DNA of 64,000 bases from Sporothrix humicola (lineage: Eukaryota; Ascomycota; Sordariomycetes; Ophiostomatales; Ophiostomataceae): contig WNYE01000006.1 in the NCBI GenBank assembly GCA_021396245.1, positions 1 through 64,000 on the forward strand, written 5' to 3'. The first letter of the stretch is position 1. Each line of letters begins with the position of its first letter. The position numbers and the translations under genes are program-made. The notes beneath the pieces were generated by a model. The model did no database searches. It saw only the letters and a list, made by a program, of their open reading frames with translations, and was not told the DNA's origin. Of the stretch, positions 23,798 through 35,740 are shown one piece after another.

Positions 23798-26212
23798 ATG
23801 TCCGGTCTCGACACACCTTCCACCTCCTCCCAAAGCAAAAAGCGTTCTCCCGTCGACTCCGACACAGACCTGCCCCCGATGAAGCGCACCAAGAACGAGA
23901 ATGGCGAGGAGCGCCCAGAGAAGAGCAAGACGCCCAAGGTCGACTCGGACAGCGACGCCTCTACCGCAAAGAAGCCGGCCAAGAACCCGTACCTGGCACA
24001 CCTCGAGGACGACGACAACAATGGCAGCGACGTTGGCCAAGACAAGGGCAAGAAGCCTCTGTATACCAGCGACGAGACGGGCTTTGCGGGCATGATTCGG
24101 CACCAGACGACGGCCGAGCAGGCCGCGCGGGTCGAGCACGAGGAGTACAACGCCTTTACGAACCGCCCGCATACGCAGCAGTACTTTGGCATTCTCGAGA
24201 CGCGCAAGGGTCTTCCAGTGCATAAGCAGCGCCAGGAGTTTTTGGACATGTACCACAGCACGCAGATTCTCGTGTTTGTCGGTGAGACGGGTTCCGGCAA
24301 GACGACGCAGATCCCACAGTACATTCTCTACGACGAGATGCCGCAGCTCAACCGCAAGATGATTGCCTGTACGCAGCCGCGGCGAGTGGCTGCCATGTCC
24401 GTGGCCCAGCGTGTGGCCGACGAGCTGGACGTCAAGCTCGGCGAGGAGGTCGGTTACAGCATCCGTTTCGAGAACTGCACGGGCCCCAAGACGCTGCTCA
24501 AGTACATGACCGATGGTCAGCTGCTGCGCGAGTCCATGAACGACCCGAATCTGTCGCGCTACAGCTGCATCATGATCGACGAGGCTCACGAACGTACGCT
24601 GGCCACCGATATTCTCATGGCACTTCTCAAGGGCCTGGCGCTGCGCCGCTCGGACCTCAAGATTATTATCATGTCTGCTACGCTTGATGCGCAAAAGTTC
24701 CAGCGGTACTTCCACAATGCACCACTGCTGGCTGTTCCTGGCCGTACGCACCCTGTCGAGATTTTCTACACCCCCGAGCCCGAGAAGGACTACGTCGAGG
24801 CCGCCGTGCGCACTGTCCTGCAGATCCACGCCACAGAGCCCGAGGGCGACATCCTGCTGTTCCTAACTGGTGAAGACGAGATCGAGGACGCATGCCGGCG
24901 CATCAACCTCGAGACAGACGAGATGATCCGCGAGTCGGACGCCGGCCCCATGACCGTGTACCCGCTGTATGGTACGCTGCCGCCGCACCAGCAGCAAAAG
25001 ATCTTCGACAAGGCCCCTGCACCCTTCACCAAGAACGGCCGGCCTGGCCGCAAGTGTATTGTGTCGACCAACATTGCCGAGACAAGTTTGACGATTGACG
25101 GTATCGTGTATGTGGTGGATCCGGGATTTAGCAAGCAGAAGATCTATAACCCGCGCATCCGTGTCGAGTCGCTGCTCGTGACGCCCATCTCGCGTGCATC
25201 GGCGAAGCAGCGCGCCGGTCGTGCTGGTCGTACACGGCCCGGCAAGTGCTTCCGTCTGTACACGGAGAAGGCGTTCAAGCAGGACCTGATTGAGCAGACA
25301 TACCCCGAGGTGCTACGGTCGAACCTGAGCAACACGATCCTGGAGCTCAAGAAGCTGGGCGTCGAGGACCTGGTGCACTTTGACTTTATGGACCCGCCGC
25401 CGCCGGAGACGATGATGCGCGCCCTCGAGGAGTTGAACTACTTGGCATGTCTGGACGACGAAGGCGAGCTGACACAGCTGGGCAACATGGCCAGCGACTT
25501 CCCGCTGGACCCGTCTCTGGCAGTCATGCTGATCACCTCGCCCGAGTTTTACTGCTCCAACGAGATCCTGTCGATTGTTTCCTTGCTGTCGGTGCCGCAG
25601 CTGTTTATGCGCCCCGCGTCTGCGCGCAAGCGGGCCGACGAGGCCAAGGCACAGTTTACGCACGCGGACAGCGACCACCTGACGCTGCTCAACGCATACC
25701 ACGCCTTCAAGGGCGAGGAGCACAAGGGCACCGACATGCGCAAGTGGTGCCACGAGATGTTTTTGTCGTACCGTCACCTGTCGAGCGCCGACAATGTGCG
25801 GACGCAGCTCAAGTCGTACATGGAGTCGCACGGCGTCGAGCTGATCAGCACGCCCTGGGGTGACAAGAACTACTACGTCAACATCCGGCGGGCGCTCGTG
25901 GCCGGCTTCTTCATGCAGGTGGCGCACCGGCAGGCGACGGGCAAGATCTATCGCACGATCAAGGACAACCAGGCGGTTATTATCCACCCGAGCACGGGCG
26001 TGCAGACGGACTTTGACTGGGTCGTGTACAACGAGTTTGTGCTCACGAGCAAGCAGTACATCCGGACCGTTACGGGCGTCAAGCCGGAGTGGCTGCTGGA
26101 CATTGCACCCAACTACTACGACCTGCCGTCGTTTGAAGAGGGCGAGGCCAAGATTGCGCTCAAGCGCGTGGCTGACAAGATGAAGCGGAGAGAGGCTGTC
26201 CGCCAGGGTTAA
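23798..26212 (+). CDS. PRP43: DEAH-box RNA helicase Prp43
   Basis: Intronless, 804 residues. Prp43 is the ATP-dependent 3'-5' RNA helicase that releases the lariat-intron from the spliceosome and also acts in ribosome biogenesis; its activity depends on G-patch cofactors. The N-terminal ~100 residues are charged and disordered. Motif I GETGSGKT is at ~162, motif II DEAH at ~261 and motif III SAT at ~293. Motif VI is QRAGRAGR, followed by the winged-helix, ratchet and OB-fold parts up to WLLDIAPNYYDLPSF. Length and C-terminal sequence fit Prp43 rather than the longer Prp2, Prp16 or Prp22. An AATAAA lies ~140 nt after the stop (26352). Codon use is strongly GC-ending, which leaves long but meaningless open frames on the opposite strand. 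Confidence 0.96.
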   Translation: MSGLDTPSTSSQSKKRSPVDSDTDLPPMKRTKNENGEERPEKSKTPKVDSDSDASTAKKPAKNPYLAHLEDDDNNGSDVGQDKGKKPLYTSDETGFAGMIRHQTTAEQAARVEHEEYNAFTNRPHTQQYFGILETRKGLPVHKQRQEFLDMYHSTQILVFVGETGSGKTTQIPQYILYDEMPQLNRKMIACTQPRRVAAMSVAQRVADELDVKLGEEVGYSIRFENCTGPKTLLKYMTDGQLLRESMNDPNLSRYSCIMIDEAHERTLATDILMALLKGLALRRSDLKIIIMSATLDAQKFQRYFHNAPLLAVPGRTHPVEIFYTPEPEKDYVEAAVRTVLQIHATEPEGDILLFLTGEDEIEDACRRINLETDEMIRESDAGPMTVYPLYGTLPPHQQQKIFDKAPAPFTKNGRPGRKCIVSTNIAETSLTIDGIVYVVDPGFSKQKIYNPRIRVESLLVTPISRASAKQRAGRAGRTRPGKCFRLYTEKAFKQDLIEQTYPEVLRSNLSNTILELKKLGVEDLVHFDFMDPPPPETMMRALEELNYLACLDDEGELTQLGNMASDFPLDPSLAVMLITSPEFYCSNEILSIVSLLSVPQLFMRPASARKRADEAKAQFTHADSDHLTLLNAYHAFKGEEHKGTDMRKWCHEMFLSYRHLSSADNVRTQLKSYMESHGVELISTPWGDKNYYVNIRRALVAGFFMQVAHRQATGKIYRTIKDNQAVIIHPSTGVQTDFDWVVYNEFVLTSKQYIRTVTGVKPEWLLDIAPNYYDLPSFEEGEAKIALKRVADKMKRREAVRQG

Positions 26213-28801
26213 TTTATTTTCCGAGGCTTTTGTTTTTGTTATCATCGGCGTTCATACAGGACTCGACATTTTCATTGCATTTATTTTCCAGCTCATTGGT
26301 CTTTCTTTCTATCAGCTTTGGTGTTTATTTACGTGCGCCTTTTTTATTGGGAATAAAAGGAGGTCGAACAAAGACAGATTCATCATCTCAACAATAGACA
26401 TTTTATTTTGGTATCACACCGGCCCTTCACATGGACAAACAACTAGGTCGTATCCGGCGGCTGCCTTGTGAATGATAAGCACATACACAATAGAAGGACT
26501 CCTACGTCAGGAAGGCTGCTTTTTGTTGAGACAACCATAAGCATGGCAGATGAACGCGCCAAAGGAGCGCGATGAAAGAAGAGATGAGATGGCCGAACCG
26601 AGTGCTACGGCCGCATCGAACCCAGCCTCGTTGTGGGGCCGTCTCCCGGCGGAGAATGCAACGCAATGGGAGAGATAGAAATGAGGCAGAAAATGAACAT
26701 TTTGATGAAGTGCACTCCTTTTCGGGGAAGTACTGAGTATCTTGCGAAAAAATATACTGGCAAATACATGTAGCGGAACTATCCGTGGGAAGCTTAATAT
26801 GGGCATATGGACACAGGTACGACGTACAGAATACATACATCTTGTCCTCTTCTGCACGTCGTATTTGTATCTCGTACTCGTACTTGGGATGCATCTCACC
26901 GAGGAATACAACATGAAGGACATGAATGGTATAAGCACAGAGAAAAGGTTAATGAACACGCGTCTCGGCGACTTGCATCAGCTGGACACTTTCACGGCAT
27001 TCCAACCAAGGACGTGTTGAGATAGGAAGGGAAGGAGAAGGAAGGAAGAAGATATTTAATTAAACTCTTGCTTTCTCTTCTTCTTCTTCAACGGTGTGAC
27101 TTCTTGCAGCTATATGCACGCGATGCAAGACAGCCATGTGCTCACCACGGTTCTCGAGCTGAAGATCATGATGGGAGCCGCACATTTCTTTTGTGGTTTT
27201 CCTTTTTCTTTTGCCCGACCATTCTATGGAGATTTTATGTTTTCTTCTGTTTTTCCTTTCTTCCACTTTGTCTTCTTTTTCGTCTTCCTTCGTTCCTTTT
27301 TGGTTCCTTTTTCTTCTTTGTCTCGTCCGGATCTTGGAGCCGAGCCGTGTTGGTGCCTGGCTATCCACCATGGACCCATGAATCCCTGATGAATCCTTGC
27401 AAGAAAAGAATAACGAGAAGCAGAGAAAAGTGAAAGAAAATAGAACTCTCACTCAGAAAAGAAAGCCTGCATGTCGATCCCGATCAGACAGGCATGAGCT
27501 GAACCGTGGTTTTACAAGGTCCAGCTAGACAAGGGGCCCCTGTGAAAGGAAAATAGAAAGAGGATCGTGTTGGGAGAAGGAAAAAAGAAAAGAAAGAAAA
27601 GAAAAGCGAGAATAGGACAAGGGAGCAAGGTGAGCTCGGGAGAGGAGCATTCTCGCAAAAGAGCTTGTCTTGCTGAAAAGAGGAGCTTCGAAGGAGCTTT
27701 GATTAGCTCCGCTAAATAGGGAAAGGAACATAAAAGACGGCGATGTAACAGCTGCCATGGGATAGCTTCTCACGGACGGCGGAGGGAATGGACGGATGCA
27801 TTTAGATATCTGCACCTTGCCATGTTGGGCTCAGGAGCCACTTTGACGAACCCTGGTTCTCCCGCCAGGCCATGCCTAAAGAGGGTGTCCACGCGAAAGG
27901 AGATTTGATAGAGAGAAGGAAAGGAAAGGGCAAAAAATATTAAGAAAAGAAACAAAAGAAGGCAGTGAAGAATGAATCAGAAGAGATAAAGGAAACAAGA
28001 GACAGGGGAGCTTCAGAAGTCAAGGGACGGAGAACAAGGGAAAACACACAGACGCTTCGGCCGCACGGCGCACGGCGCACAAGACGCACGTTCCATTCGT
28101 TTGCATAGGCTGGTACTTGTGCTCATCACTCTGTTTTCGTCCGTGTTCTTTTTTAATTGACTAATAGAAGGTTTTGGCATTTCCATGGTTCCTTACGGAG
28201 ATCCGGGGCAGACAGCATGTCACGGTTCAACAGACGAACAGTTCAGTCTGGCATCTCAACGGTCCTCATCTCGCTCTGCCTTCTGTCTCTTTTCTCTTCA
28301 TTCTATCACCTATCATATCTCATCTACAGGACGGGCTGTTGAAAACCGTTATGGTTTGTCAGGACGACAAAGGCTGACTGTGACAGAAGCTTGACACGAA
28401 GAGAGGATGGCAAGACAAAATGGCCGGCGAGACGCTCATCACTTATCACTTTGCTTTTTGCCTTCTGTCCTTGGTTCACTCTTTTTTTATTTACTGTTTT
28501 CATCCTCGAGGCGCGTCTCATCTGACAGTTCTCCATACCTCCATCCCGATGCCATCCTTTTTTGTTTTGTTTCTCTTTCTGTCTTTGTCTTTGTCTCTTG
28601 TCTCCTCATTTCTTCCTTCTCCTCTCTTCTCCTCTTTTGCTCTCCTCTTCTTACCTTTCTTTTCTCCAATGAGATGTGTACATCATCTCTGGACTCGAAT
28701 TAGGTGTGCTACGAGATACGTCCAGTAAATTGCGCAGCGTCCGATTCAAGTTAGTCGCGCCCACTGGAGTCGATTTAAAGAGGGGGCCCTCGTGGGGTTT
28801 T

Positions 28802-28828
28802 GTCACTCTTGTCACTCTTGTCACTCTT
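28802..28828. repeat. three tandem 9-bp units
   Basis: GTCACTCTT is repeated three times without interruption in non-coding sequence. Confidence 0.9.
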
Positions 28829-30310
28829 CGGACTTTACTCTCTCTTTTGTCCATTTGCAATCACATGGAAGAATGGACAAATGCAGTGGGAGGACGGACG
28901 ATGCCGTGGAGAAGTAGGAAAGCGTGGCTTGTATGACAATATCAGCAAGCTGGGCAGATGATGGAGATTTTCTATCCAGCAAAAGTCGTGTCATATGACG
29001 ATCGTGATACTGTGGACGAAAATACACATAACAAATAGAAAGAACAGCCAGCAGAGACAATGAAATCAAGGTGACGCGAAAGCACGCTTTTACGTAGATA
29101 GACAAGTACTCGTCCAGGTCACTAAATACACCTCATTTCGTGTCGAGTGCCGGCTGGGACGCGACCCCCTGCACTACTGACAGAAAAAGAAACCATCTCC
29201 CTGTCACTTTCGCCTGGGAAAAGGGCAGGGCGGGAGATGGTGTGTAGCTCATTTGATTCTCTTTGGCTTTTGAATCCCTTTCCATTGTTTGATTTTTGTT
29301 TCTCAATTTCTTCGTTTTATGTTTTGTTTTATGATTTATGACTTGGGTGCTCCGTATTTTGTTTCCTCATATCCCGTCTGTTAATTCTCCTCGGACTTCA
29401 TTTAATCGTGTTCATGTGTTCATGGCCTTGTCGAGATCACAAAACGGCCACAAACAAGGGTGTGGAAGCTCCCCATCCGAGCTTCCTGCAGCTCTAGGAG
29501 GATTGCTCGGAAGGTGGGCAAAGGTGGGTATTAAGCGAATAAGAAGGGCAAGGTCTGTGGGCATGGGATGGGGGCTAATATTACTTGGATGTATTCCGTA
29601 CTCCATACAAGTACAGATAAAAAGGCAGCGAGGCATGAAAATAGACGACGCATCGGCGAATAAATGATAAACGCCTTTTGAATAAAGAGTGACGAGCTTC
29701 TTTGGGAAAGGTTTCTTTTGGATCGGAGGAGCTGGGCGTCTTTTTGGTGGGGAGAAAAGAGGGAATAGAAAGAAACGAAAAGAGGGTGGAGAGCTGAGAG
29801 CAATAACACGGACAAAGTGCTTCGGGCTTCGAGCCATTCGTAGACATGTAGACATAGTCCGTAGGCAGAGAGTTGTGGCATACTGACGTCTTTTCTTGTT
29901 TGTATCTCTCGTTTTAATTTTGTATCTATTTATTTTTCTTCTTCTATCAGTTTAATTTTTGTGATAATTCCTATGCAGCTGTTAGTCGTGCCTCTCGTCC
30001 TTAACCATCCTTCTCTGTTGCCACTTTCTTTTTCTCTTCCTCTCCTTTCTTTTCCTATTTATCCATCAACTTCAAATCTCGCTTTCAGATTGTGTCAACA
30101 AACCAACACAGGCCTCCTTTCCACACCCAAAATCTGTGGTTCGCCTGAAGTTGAGCCCACCAACAAATAAAGGCTCCGCCTGGTCCGCGCGCCCAACATA
30201 TCGACACTTTCGACGACAAGGCTGTCGGGGGTCCGATCCGATCCACAACATACAGCATATATCTGTACCAACTCACCTTTCTTTCCTTTGAGAGCCACGC
30301 CTCGTTTCTG

Positions 30311-30319
30311 TATATAAAG
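30311..30319 (+). promoter_or_regulatory. TATA box of the 30.8 kb gene
   Basis: TATATAAAG lies 452 bp upstream of the ATG at 30771. It matches the TATA consensus well. If used, it implies a leader of roughly 400 nt, which here is pyrimidine-rich (TTTGTTCCTTCC, TCTCTATTTATTCGCC). Confidence 0.5.
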
Positions 30320-30770
30320 CAACAGACCGTGCCGCAGGGATCAAAGGTGCCCAGACTGAAAAGCAATATTGTCGTCGTGTTTGCAAATGTCGCTTGTTTG
30401 CCTCGCCGCTTGAAAGAAAATAACATACCAAACATCAGATATTTCGAAGTTTACTTGCTTTTCTTCGTCGCTGTCTCTGTCTGTTTGCACGCTGGCCACG
30501 TTGGCCGTTTGTTCCTTCCTTCTTTGCATGGCCGTTGTACAAGGCGTGTCTCACATTTGGCAGTAGCCGTCAACTGCTCCTTCCTCGTTGACCTCAACCT
30601 TCCACGGTCGCACCTTCTCACTCCGGTCTCTCTATTTATTCGCCCATCGCCGCTTCCTCTTTCGACGTGGAATTCAACCACATTTCTTGAGCCATCTGGA
30701 CATCTCTCACCAACAACACATCTTCTATATCCTCTACACCCTCCTCACACCACACTTGACAACCGCCATC

Positions 30771-31250
30771 ATGAGTGGCAGCGGCGGATTCTACAAGTAC
30801 CGGTGCAAGTACTTTATGACACACGACTGCCCGAACTGGGTGTTTGTAAACTACGCACCATGTGCAGACTGCTGTGTGAGTTCCCCATCCATCTCGGATG
30901 ACTTTGGCCAACTTCTCGACTAACCTTGCAAGGCTGCCGGCCGTGATGCCGACGACATGAGTGACGATGGTGCCTCTGGCTTCTACCACAACCACCACTC
31001 TCTGTACGCAGCGGCGCCCGAGTTCGAGATTGGTGTGCCCGTCTTTCAGGACGGCATCTTGCGATATACGCTGGCCGGCTTGACATCGAGTCTCGAGCCA
31101 GGTTCTGATTTTGCAATGTGGTCGACACATCGGCCGCCAATGACCGTCCGTTCGTCTTCTGGCGTGCAACAACAGCGGCAGCAAGAACCAGACTCACATC
31201 ACCTTCGCGCTGGCCAACATTCCCAGCAAGGAGTCTTCAATGCCAACTAA
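30771..31250 (+). CDS. small cysteine-containing fungal protein, unknown function
   Basis: Two exons as far as the first stop: 30771-30875 and 30933-31250. The 57-bp intron has a GTGAGT donor and a CTAAC branch. The product would be 140 residues. It begins MSGSGGFYKYRCKYFMTHD and continues CPNWVFVNYAPCADCC, a Cys-rich N terminus resembling small uncharacterised proteins common in Sordariomycetes. The four or five cysteines could bind metal, but that is inference. The second half turns Gln-rich. The frame stays open and Gln/Pro-rich beyond the TAA at 31248-31250, so the true C terminus may lie at 31484 (next entry). I do not recognise a function. Confidence 0.55.
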
Positions 31251-31484
31251 CCGCAGAATCCACACATCCCGCAACAACACCAGTTCCAGCACACCTTCCA
31301 GTTCCACCAACAGCCACCCCCGCCACAGCAACTGATCAAGCTCCAGGGCAGCAGCCCTGCCCGCCAGACCGCACAGATCAAGATGCAGCTGCCGCCCCAG
31401 GCTGCCAGCAAAGTCTTTCCCGGTGCTGCAGGCCCGGGAGTCGGCGACATGATGCCGGCCAGTCAAGGACTCATTATTTACTAA
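31251..31484 (+). other. possible additional 3' coding segment of the 30.8 kb gene
   Basis: The same frame that ends at TAA 31248-31250 is open again for 77 codons to TAA 31482-31484. It reads as Gln/Pro-rich protein (QQHQFQHTFQFHQQPPPPQQ) and ends GLIIY. The intervening TAA sits inside CCAACTAACCGCAG, which looks like a branch point plus acceptor. An intron ending at 31256 with a donor at 31146 (GTCCGT, 111 bp) or 31164 (GTGCAA, 93 bp) would keep frame and remove the stop. Neither donor is strong. Confidence 0.35.
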
Positions 31485-32431
31485 AACCGACCGTGAAGCG
31501 TGCGTACCTGCCATCGAAAAAGTTCTCACTCATTCAGCGTTTTCATTTGTCGTTTTCCTCTTCTTCTCGCCTCTTTGTCTTATTTACTTTGTAATTTTTA
31601 TCTTACGGCCTCTATCTGCTCTTCTATTGATATTTAGTTTGTCTTACAAAGAAAGAGAGGGCAGCCTACTACAGGATATTGTCCCTCGAGGGATTTCGGG
31701 CAAGGAGTCGGAGCTATTTTGTCTTGGGGTTTTCTTTTGTCATTTTTGTTCCCTTCCACTTTCTTCTGGCGTTTCTTTTCAGCCGCATTTTCTACTTTAA
31801 TAGCAGCCAAGTCCCCCATTTGAGGGCATATATCTCTTTTCATCTTTTTCTTCCACCCACATCTTTTCTTCATCTGTCAGCCTCTTGCATTAGATTGAAT
31901 CCAAGCAGATCACAAGTGCCCAATGAGGCCTTTTCAGAACCAATTCTCGCTCTCTTTTCTTCTTCTTTTATTCCGTTTACGCCAAGATGGCTGCTTCCTA
32001 CGGACGGCTCCGCTCCTAGTTCAGGACGCCCGAAGAACTGCCTTCCTGTTCGCGTTTGTTTTCCCGTCTGGCGTTTTCCTTCTTCTCTCTGCCTTTTTCC
32101 CTGTTCTCTTTTTCTTTGCTTCGTTGCCGTTCCTTTTCTTGGTCTTCTCTCGTCCATTCTCTTCTTTCTTGATGGACAGGGGTGCCTTGCCAGCGGCCAT
32201 GCCTCCACAATAGGGCTGCATGCGTCCACTTTGGGAAACCAGTCTACAGGGGTTCGCGGTCAGAATATCCCAAATCAGGACAGTGAAGGCAAAGGGAACG
32301 ATGCGTGCTGTTCTGGACTGGTCACCGTGACAAATTCAGTCATGCAAAAACCTGGGAAGCGGCAGCTTCTTGCAATATTCTAGAACGAGGATGCCGGTGG
32401 GAGGCAACTTTTTGAGTACAACCGCCTGAGA

Positions 32432-32443
32432 GTACAATTGTAC
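32432..32443. repeat. 12-bp perfect palindrome in a GTAC cluster
   Basis: GTACAATTGTAC is flanked within 25 bp by two more GTAC tetramers. The sequence is non-coding. It could be a binding site for a dimeric regulator; there is no specific assignment. Confidence 0.5.
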
Positions 32444-35400
32444 AAGTACCTCTAGGCCGGAAATATTGAAAACCATCTTACTTGTCACACCTCCCCACGA
32501 AGTGCATCCTCCGAGCTCTCAGCGCCCTTGCTACCATGGGTACATTCGGGAAGCCTTGCCTTTAGGCCGAAACTTCCGAGGAACCACACCCTTCAATACG
32601 TCGTCAGCCTGGATCCTCTGTCAATGCTTTTACATTGTCTACGGTGCTTTCATAGAGGACGACGCTTTTGCTATGGATGGCCTGACGGTGAAATCAGACA
32701 GGTCTTTTCTGTCTGGAGCACTGTTACGACGGCGGTGGACCATTGTTGCATCATGGAGGAAAAGAAAACGGCCGCACCAACCAAACTTTGAGCGCGGAGT
32801 ATGTAACCACTTTGGCAAGTGTGTTGAGGTCAGGTTCTGCCTACGATTCCCTTCATGGAAGTGCATGATAGCAAGGAGCACCTGATTGGGAGACACAAAG
32901 GTCGAGGAAACTACAACGGGCAAGTCGTATCAGAGACTGCAACTTTGCAGGATCTACGAGGGTTTGTCGAAGTCGAAAGAGGAGAATGGGCGGCTAGGCT
33001 GCCCGAAGCGTGCAGGCGAGTGACCATGAGATGTTAGGTTGAGGCTTACGCGGATTTGCAGTGGTGTCCGAAGATGTTGAAGGAGCTCGTTGGGGTCCGT
33101 TGGATTTGACCTGGGATGAATTGGTTAGCAATTGATATTGATATTGAAAAACAGAAGCAAGAACAAGAAGACGGGATGACTTATCCTCTGTCACTAGAGG
33201 GGCTGCTCATTCTACACCATATTGCAGGCGAGAAGAGCAGCCGGGACCGGCTTGCCACAAAAAGCACGACTCCCTTTGACGAATGTTGAGTAGAGTTTGC
33301 TATAGGAGCAGCAAAAGTCAAGTAGAAAACCTGTCCCTCCTCACATGTTTCAGAGAGGACGATGTGGCTTTCAACGACGCCTCCCCTCTGCCCTTCCGAC
33401 TCCGTTCGTCCATTCTCACTTTCCACCAGAAGACCAGCTTCGTATGGGGATGACAAAGAGATAAGGTGAACGCCCAGACGAGACGAATCTCTGACTTCAG
33501 CTCAAATGCTGGTCCCGGACGTTCGTCTCCTTGCCGGCCACCAAACGAAGCCAGTTTAACGTGGCAGAAAGACCAAAAAAGGAGAGGGTGCTTGAAAAAG
33601 GTAGAGTAGCGGGAGGCTGTGAAGGCAGCAAGAGGACTGTTTCCATTTGCTGGACTATGTGCAACCATATCTCTCTCTTCCCGGTCGACCAGACCTTCCC
33701 CCGAGCCAGCCACACCTCAAGAGCTGCTGCCTCCTTACCCTTCGAGAGAGGCCCATCGTCTGGACATACAGGATGCGCCAGCCAAGTACCCTCCGTAAGA
33801 AATAAAAATGCAAAATCATCCATCAAAGAGCGTCTGCCCCGACGAAACATGAGCGGGAGTTCGCCGCCGTACTTACCCGCCCCTTGGGATTGCGAGCGAG
33901 CCACAACCTGTTTGTTAGACAAAAAGAAGTTTGATCTGTCCATTTATGCGGCCACCGAGGACAAGATTTGTATGGTTCCATCCCTTGCCTTGGACCTCTA
34001 ACACCAAGCCGATGGGCTGAAGAGTGCCTCAAGTTGCGGACAACAAGAGACGAGAAGAGGAAAGCCGGGACGGAGCCGAATTTGTAGAGCGCAGCTAAAA
34101 TCATCCGCAAAAGCTATTGCGCTGTCATCTCAAAGTTTGCCTGGTGCAGATGGGAAGACCGTCACACGATCCAGGCAAAACCGAGGAAAGAAAAAAGAGT
34201 ATGGCGCCTCCATAACCCGCACAAGGGCACATATTTCAGTGCCGGGGCCGTTTGGAGCTAATGCGTCATGTCAAAGGTGGTCTCGTTTTACCGCATCGCC
34301 ACACCTTTCCCTCGCCTTGCTGGCGTACAACAGAGGGTGAAGAAAGGGCGATAACGTGACAACGGGCAAACGACCCGCCGTCCTTCATGCACAGGCAGAA
34401 CCGCACAGAAAGACGATGGAGCCACTGGAGGTCGGGGCGAGGCGTGGGGTTGGGGCCAGAGACAGCTGCCGCCGCAGAAGTGTGAGAAAAGTTTCCAGTT
34501 CCTGCACGGAGCAGCTCAAGAACTGGAGTATCAGGGAACGTGACAGCAATAGGCATGGGAGAGGCACAACAGCGGATCGTTTCTGTTTGTAGCAAACCGA
34601 GTATCGTTGAACAACAAGACATTTCGGTCCCGCACCAACAGAACATCAAATAAGCAAAGATTGGGGTTGAAACTCTCCGGCTGTTGTCGTTGTAGCCAAT
34701 GCTGCGTTCCACTCCATCTTGGAATATATCGAAAGGAAAGGTCTTACGCGGTTGGGGTAGCCGTCGTCTGTGATGCCCCGAGAAATATCCTCATAAATTC
34801 AATTCGACATTCGCCAGCGGCAACCCAATGGGTAAAAAGTGTTGACAAGGATTCTGGGCTCTCCAGCCACGCTGCCTGACGAGCGACCTCAGGCCAGAGG
34901 TTCTTATCATATCGACTCATGGGCTCGCGTTTCTTGCCTACTAGGTGTATCTTGGTGAAGACACACACCAGTAACTGGAGAATTGCTCTGCCCATAAATG
35001 GGTAGCAGGCTGCCCATCATTCAAACGTTCCCACGTGTACCCTACCGGTCACCCAAGTCAGCCACCGTGCCCACCAAGCAGAGCCTGTACCGCTTTGCAG
35101 CGGCCAACAGAGAACACCGGGCAGAAGTGCAGACGAGGGAACAACAGATGACTCTTTCCTCCACGATTTTTTTCAAAAAAGATTGGGCTAGAGAACACCA
35201 GTTGGCCTCATCCACGCACGGCGATCCGAAACGAGATAGAAAGCGTGGGCAAGCACAGAGGGTCGGAGATGAAATCGAAGCAGCTCTGCCGCGAGCACGA
35301 ACCAAAACGGACGCAAAGCTGACAGGACCGCCCCTTTCGGGACGGACCATCCATGTGGTACTAGGTTAGGGTTAAGCTCCGTAAACGGAAGTCTTTGGGG

Positions 35401-35670
35401 ATGGCGACGCATGACAGATCAGGTCTCTTTGGGCGGGCGAAAGTAGGCGGCGATGGCTTTTGTTTCTTGGCCTAAGATGGAACGATCTTGCATTGACGGA
35501 GGGCACATTGTGTTCGCTGGGCCCGGGTGTCGGAGGAGAGTGATTGTTGAGGTGGTCTGGCGGGTTGGTGTCTAGCGATGAAGAGGGGAGGAAGGAAGAA
35601 AAGAAGAAGGGAGAGAAGTTCACTTGTGTTATGGAGCTGTAGAAGGAGCTTGGGCATTATTTACTTACGC

Positions 35671-35692
35671 GACGCGTAGCCAATCACGCGTC
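35671..35692. promoter_or_regulatory. paired MCB boxes around CCAAT
   Basis: GACGCGT and ACGCGTC form a perfect inverted repeat with an 8-nt spacer AGCCAATC. Each arm holds ACGCGT, the MluI cell-cycle box bound by MBF in yeasts. The spacer holds CCAAT. It lies about 620 bp upstream of the PEP12 ATG. Function in this organism is inferred. Confidence 0.45.
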
Positions 35693-35740
35693 GAGTTAGG
35701 GGAGCTCTCTCTTTCCTTCTTTGTCATTTGCACAAAAAGT

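Larger units (their letters stand above)
26213..30770. other. 4.6 kb gene-poor block with purine/pyrimidine switching
   Basis: I find no supported gene. The sequence changes strand composition in long blocks: purine-rich 27010-27060, pyrimidine-rich ~27065-27330, purine-rich ~27380-27990, then pyrimidine-rich ~28260-28680 on the plus strand. A triple GTCACTCTT repeat lies at 28802-28828. The last ~460 bp carry a TATA box and the pyrimidine-rich leader of the next gene. Confidence 0.5.

Noticed and set aside
23732..26245. Long open frames antisense to PRP43 (365 and 310 codons)
   Set aside because: They mirror GC-rich third codon positions of the real gene, have no family resemblance and no starts or splice context. 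The same holds for long antisense frames over LTE1 (3170-4108), SEC18 (17034-18924), PRMT5 (20627-21529) and GGT (42086-42970).
31107..31480. Alternative frames (Ala/Thr-rich and Asn/Ser-rich) across the 3' part of the 30.8 kb gene, suggesting frameshifts
   Set aside because: CAG-rich DNA gives plausible-looking Gln, Ala and Ser tracts in all three frames. The single consistent Gln/Pro frame needs only one intron, so multiple frameshifts are less likely.
35364..35374. GGTTAGGGTTA, telomere-like
   Set aside because: Less than two TTAGGG units; expected by chance and not near a chromosome end as far as gene content shows.
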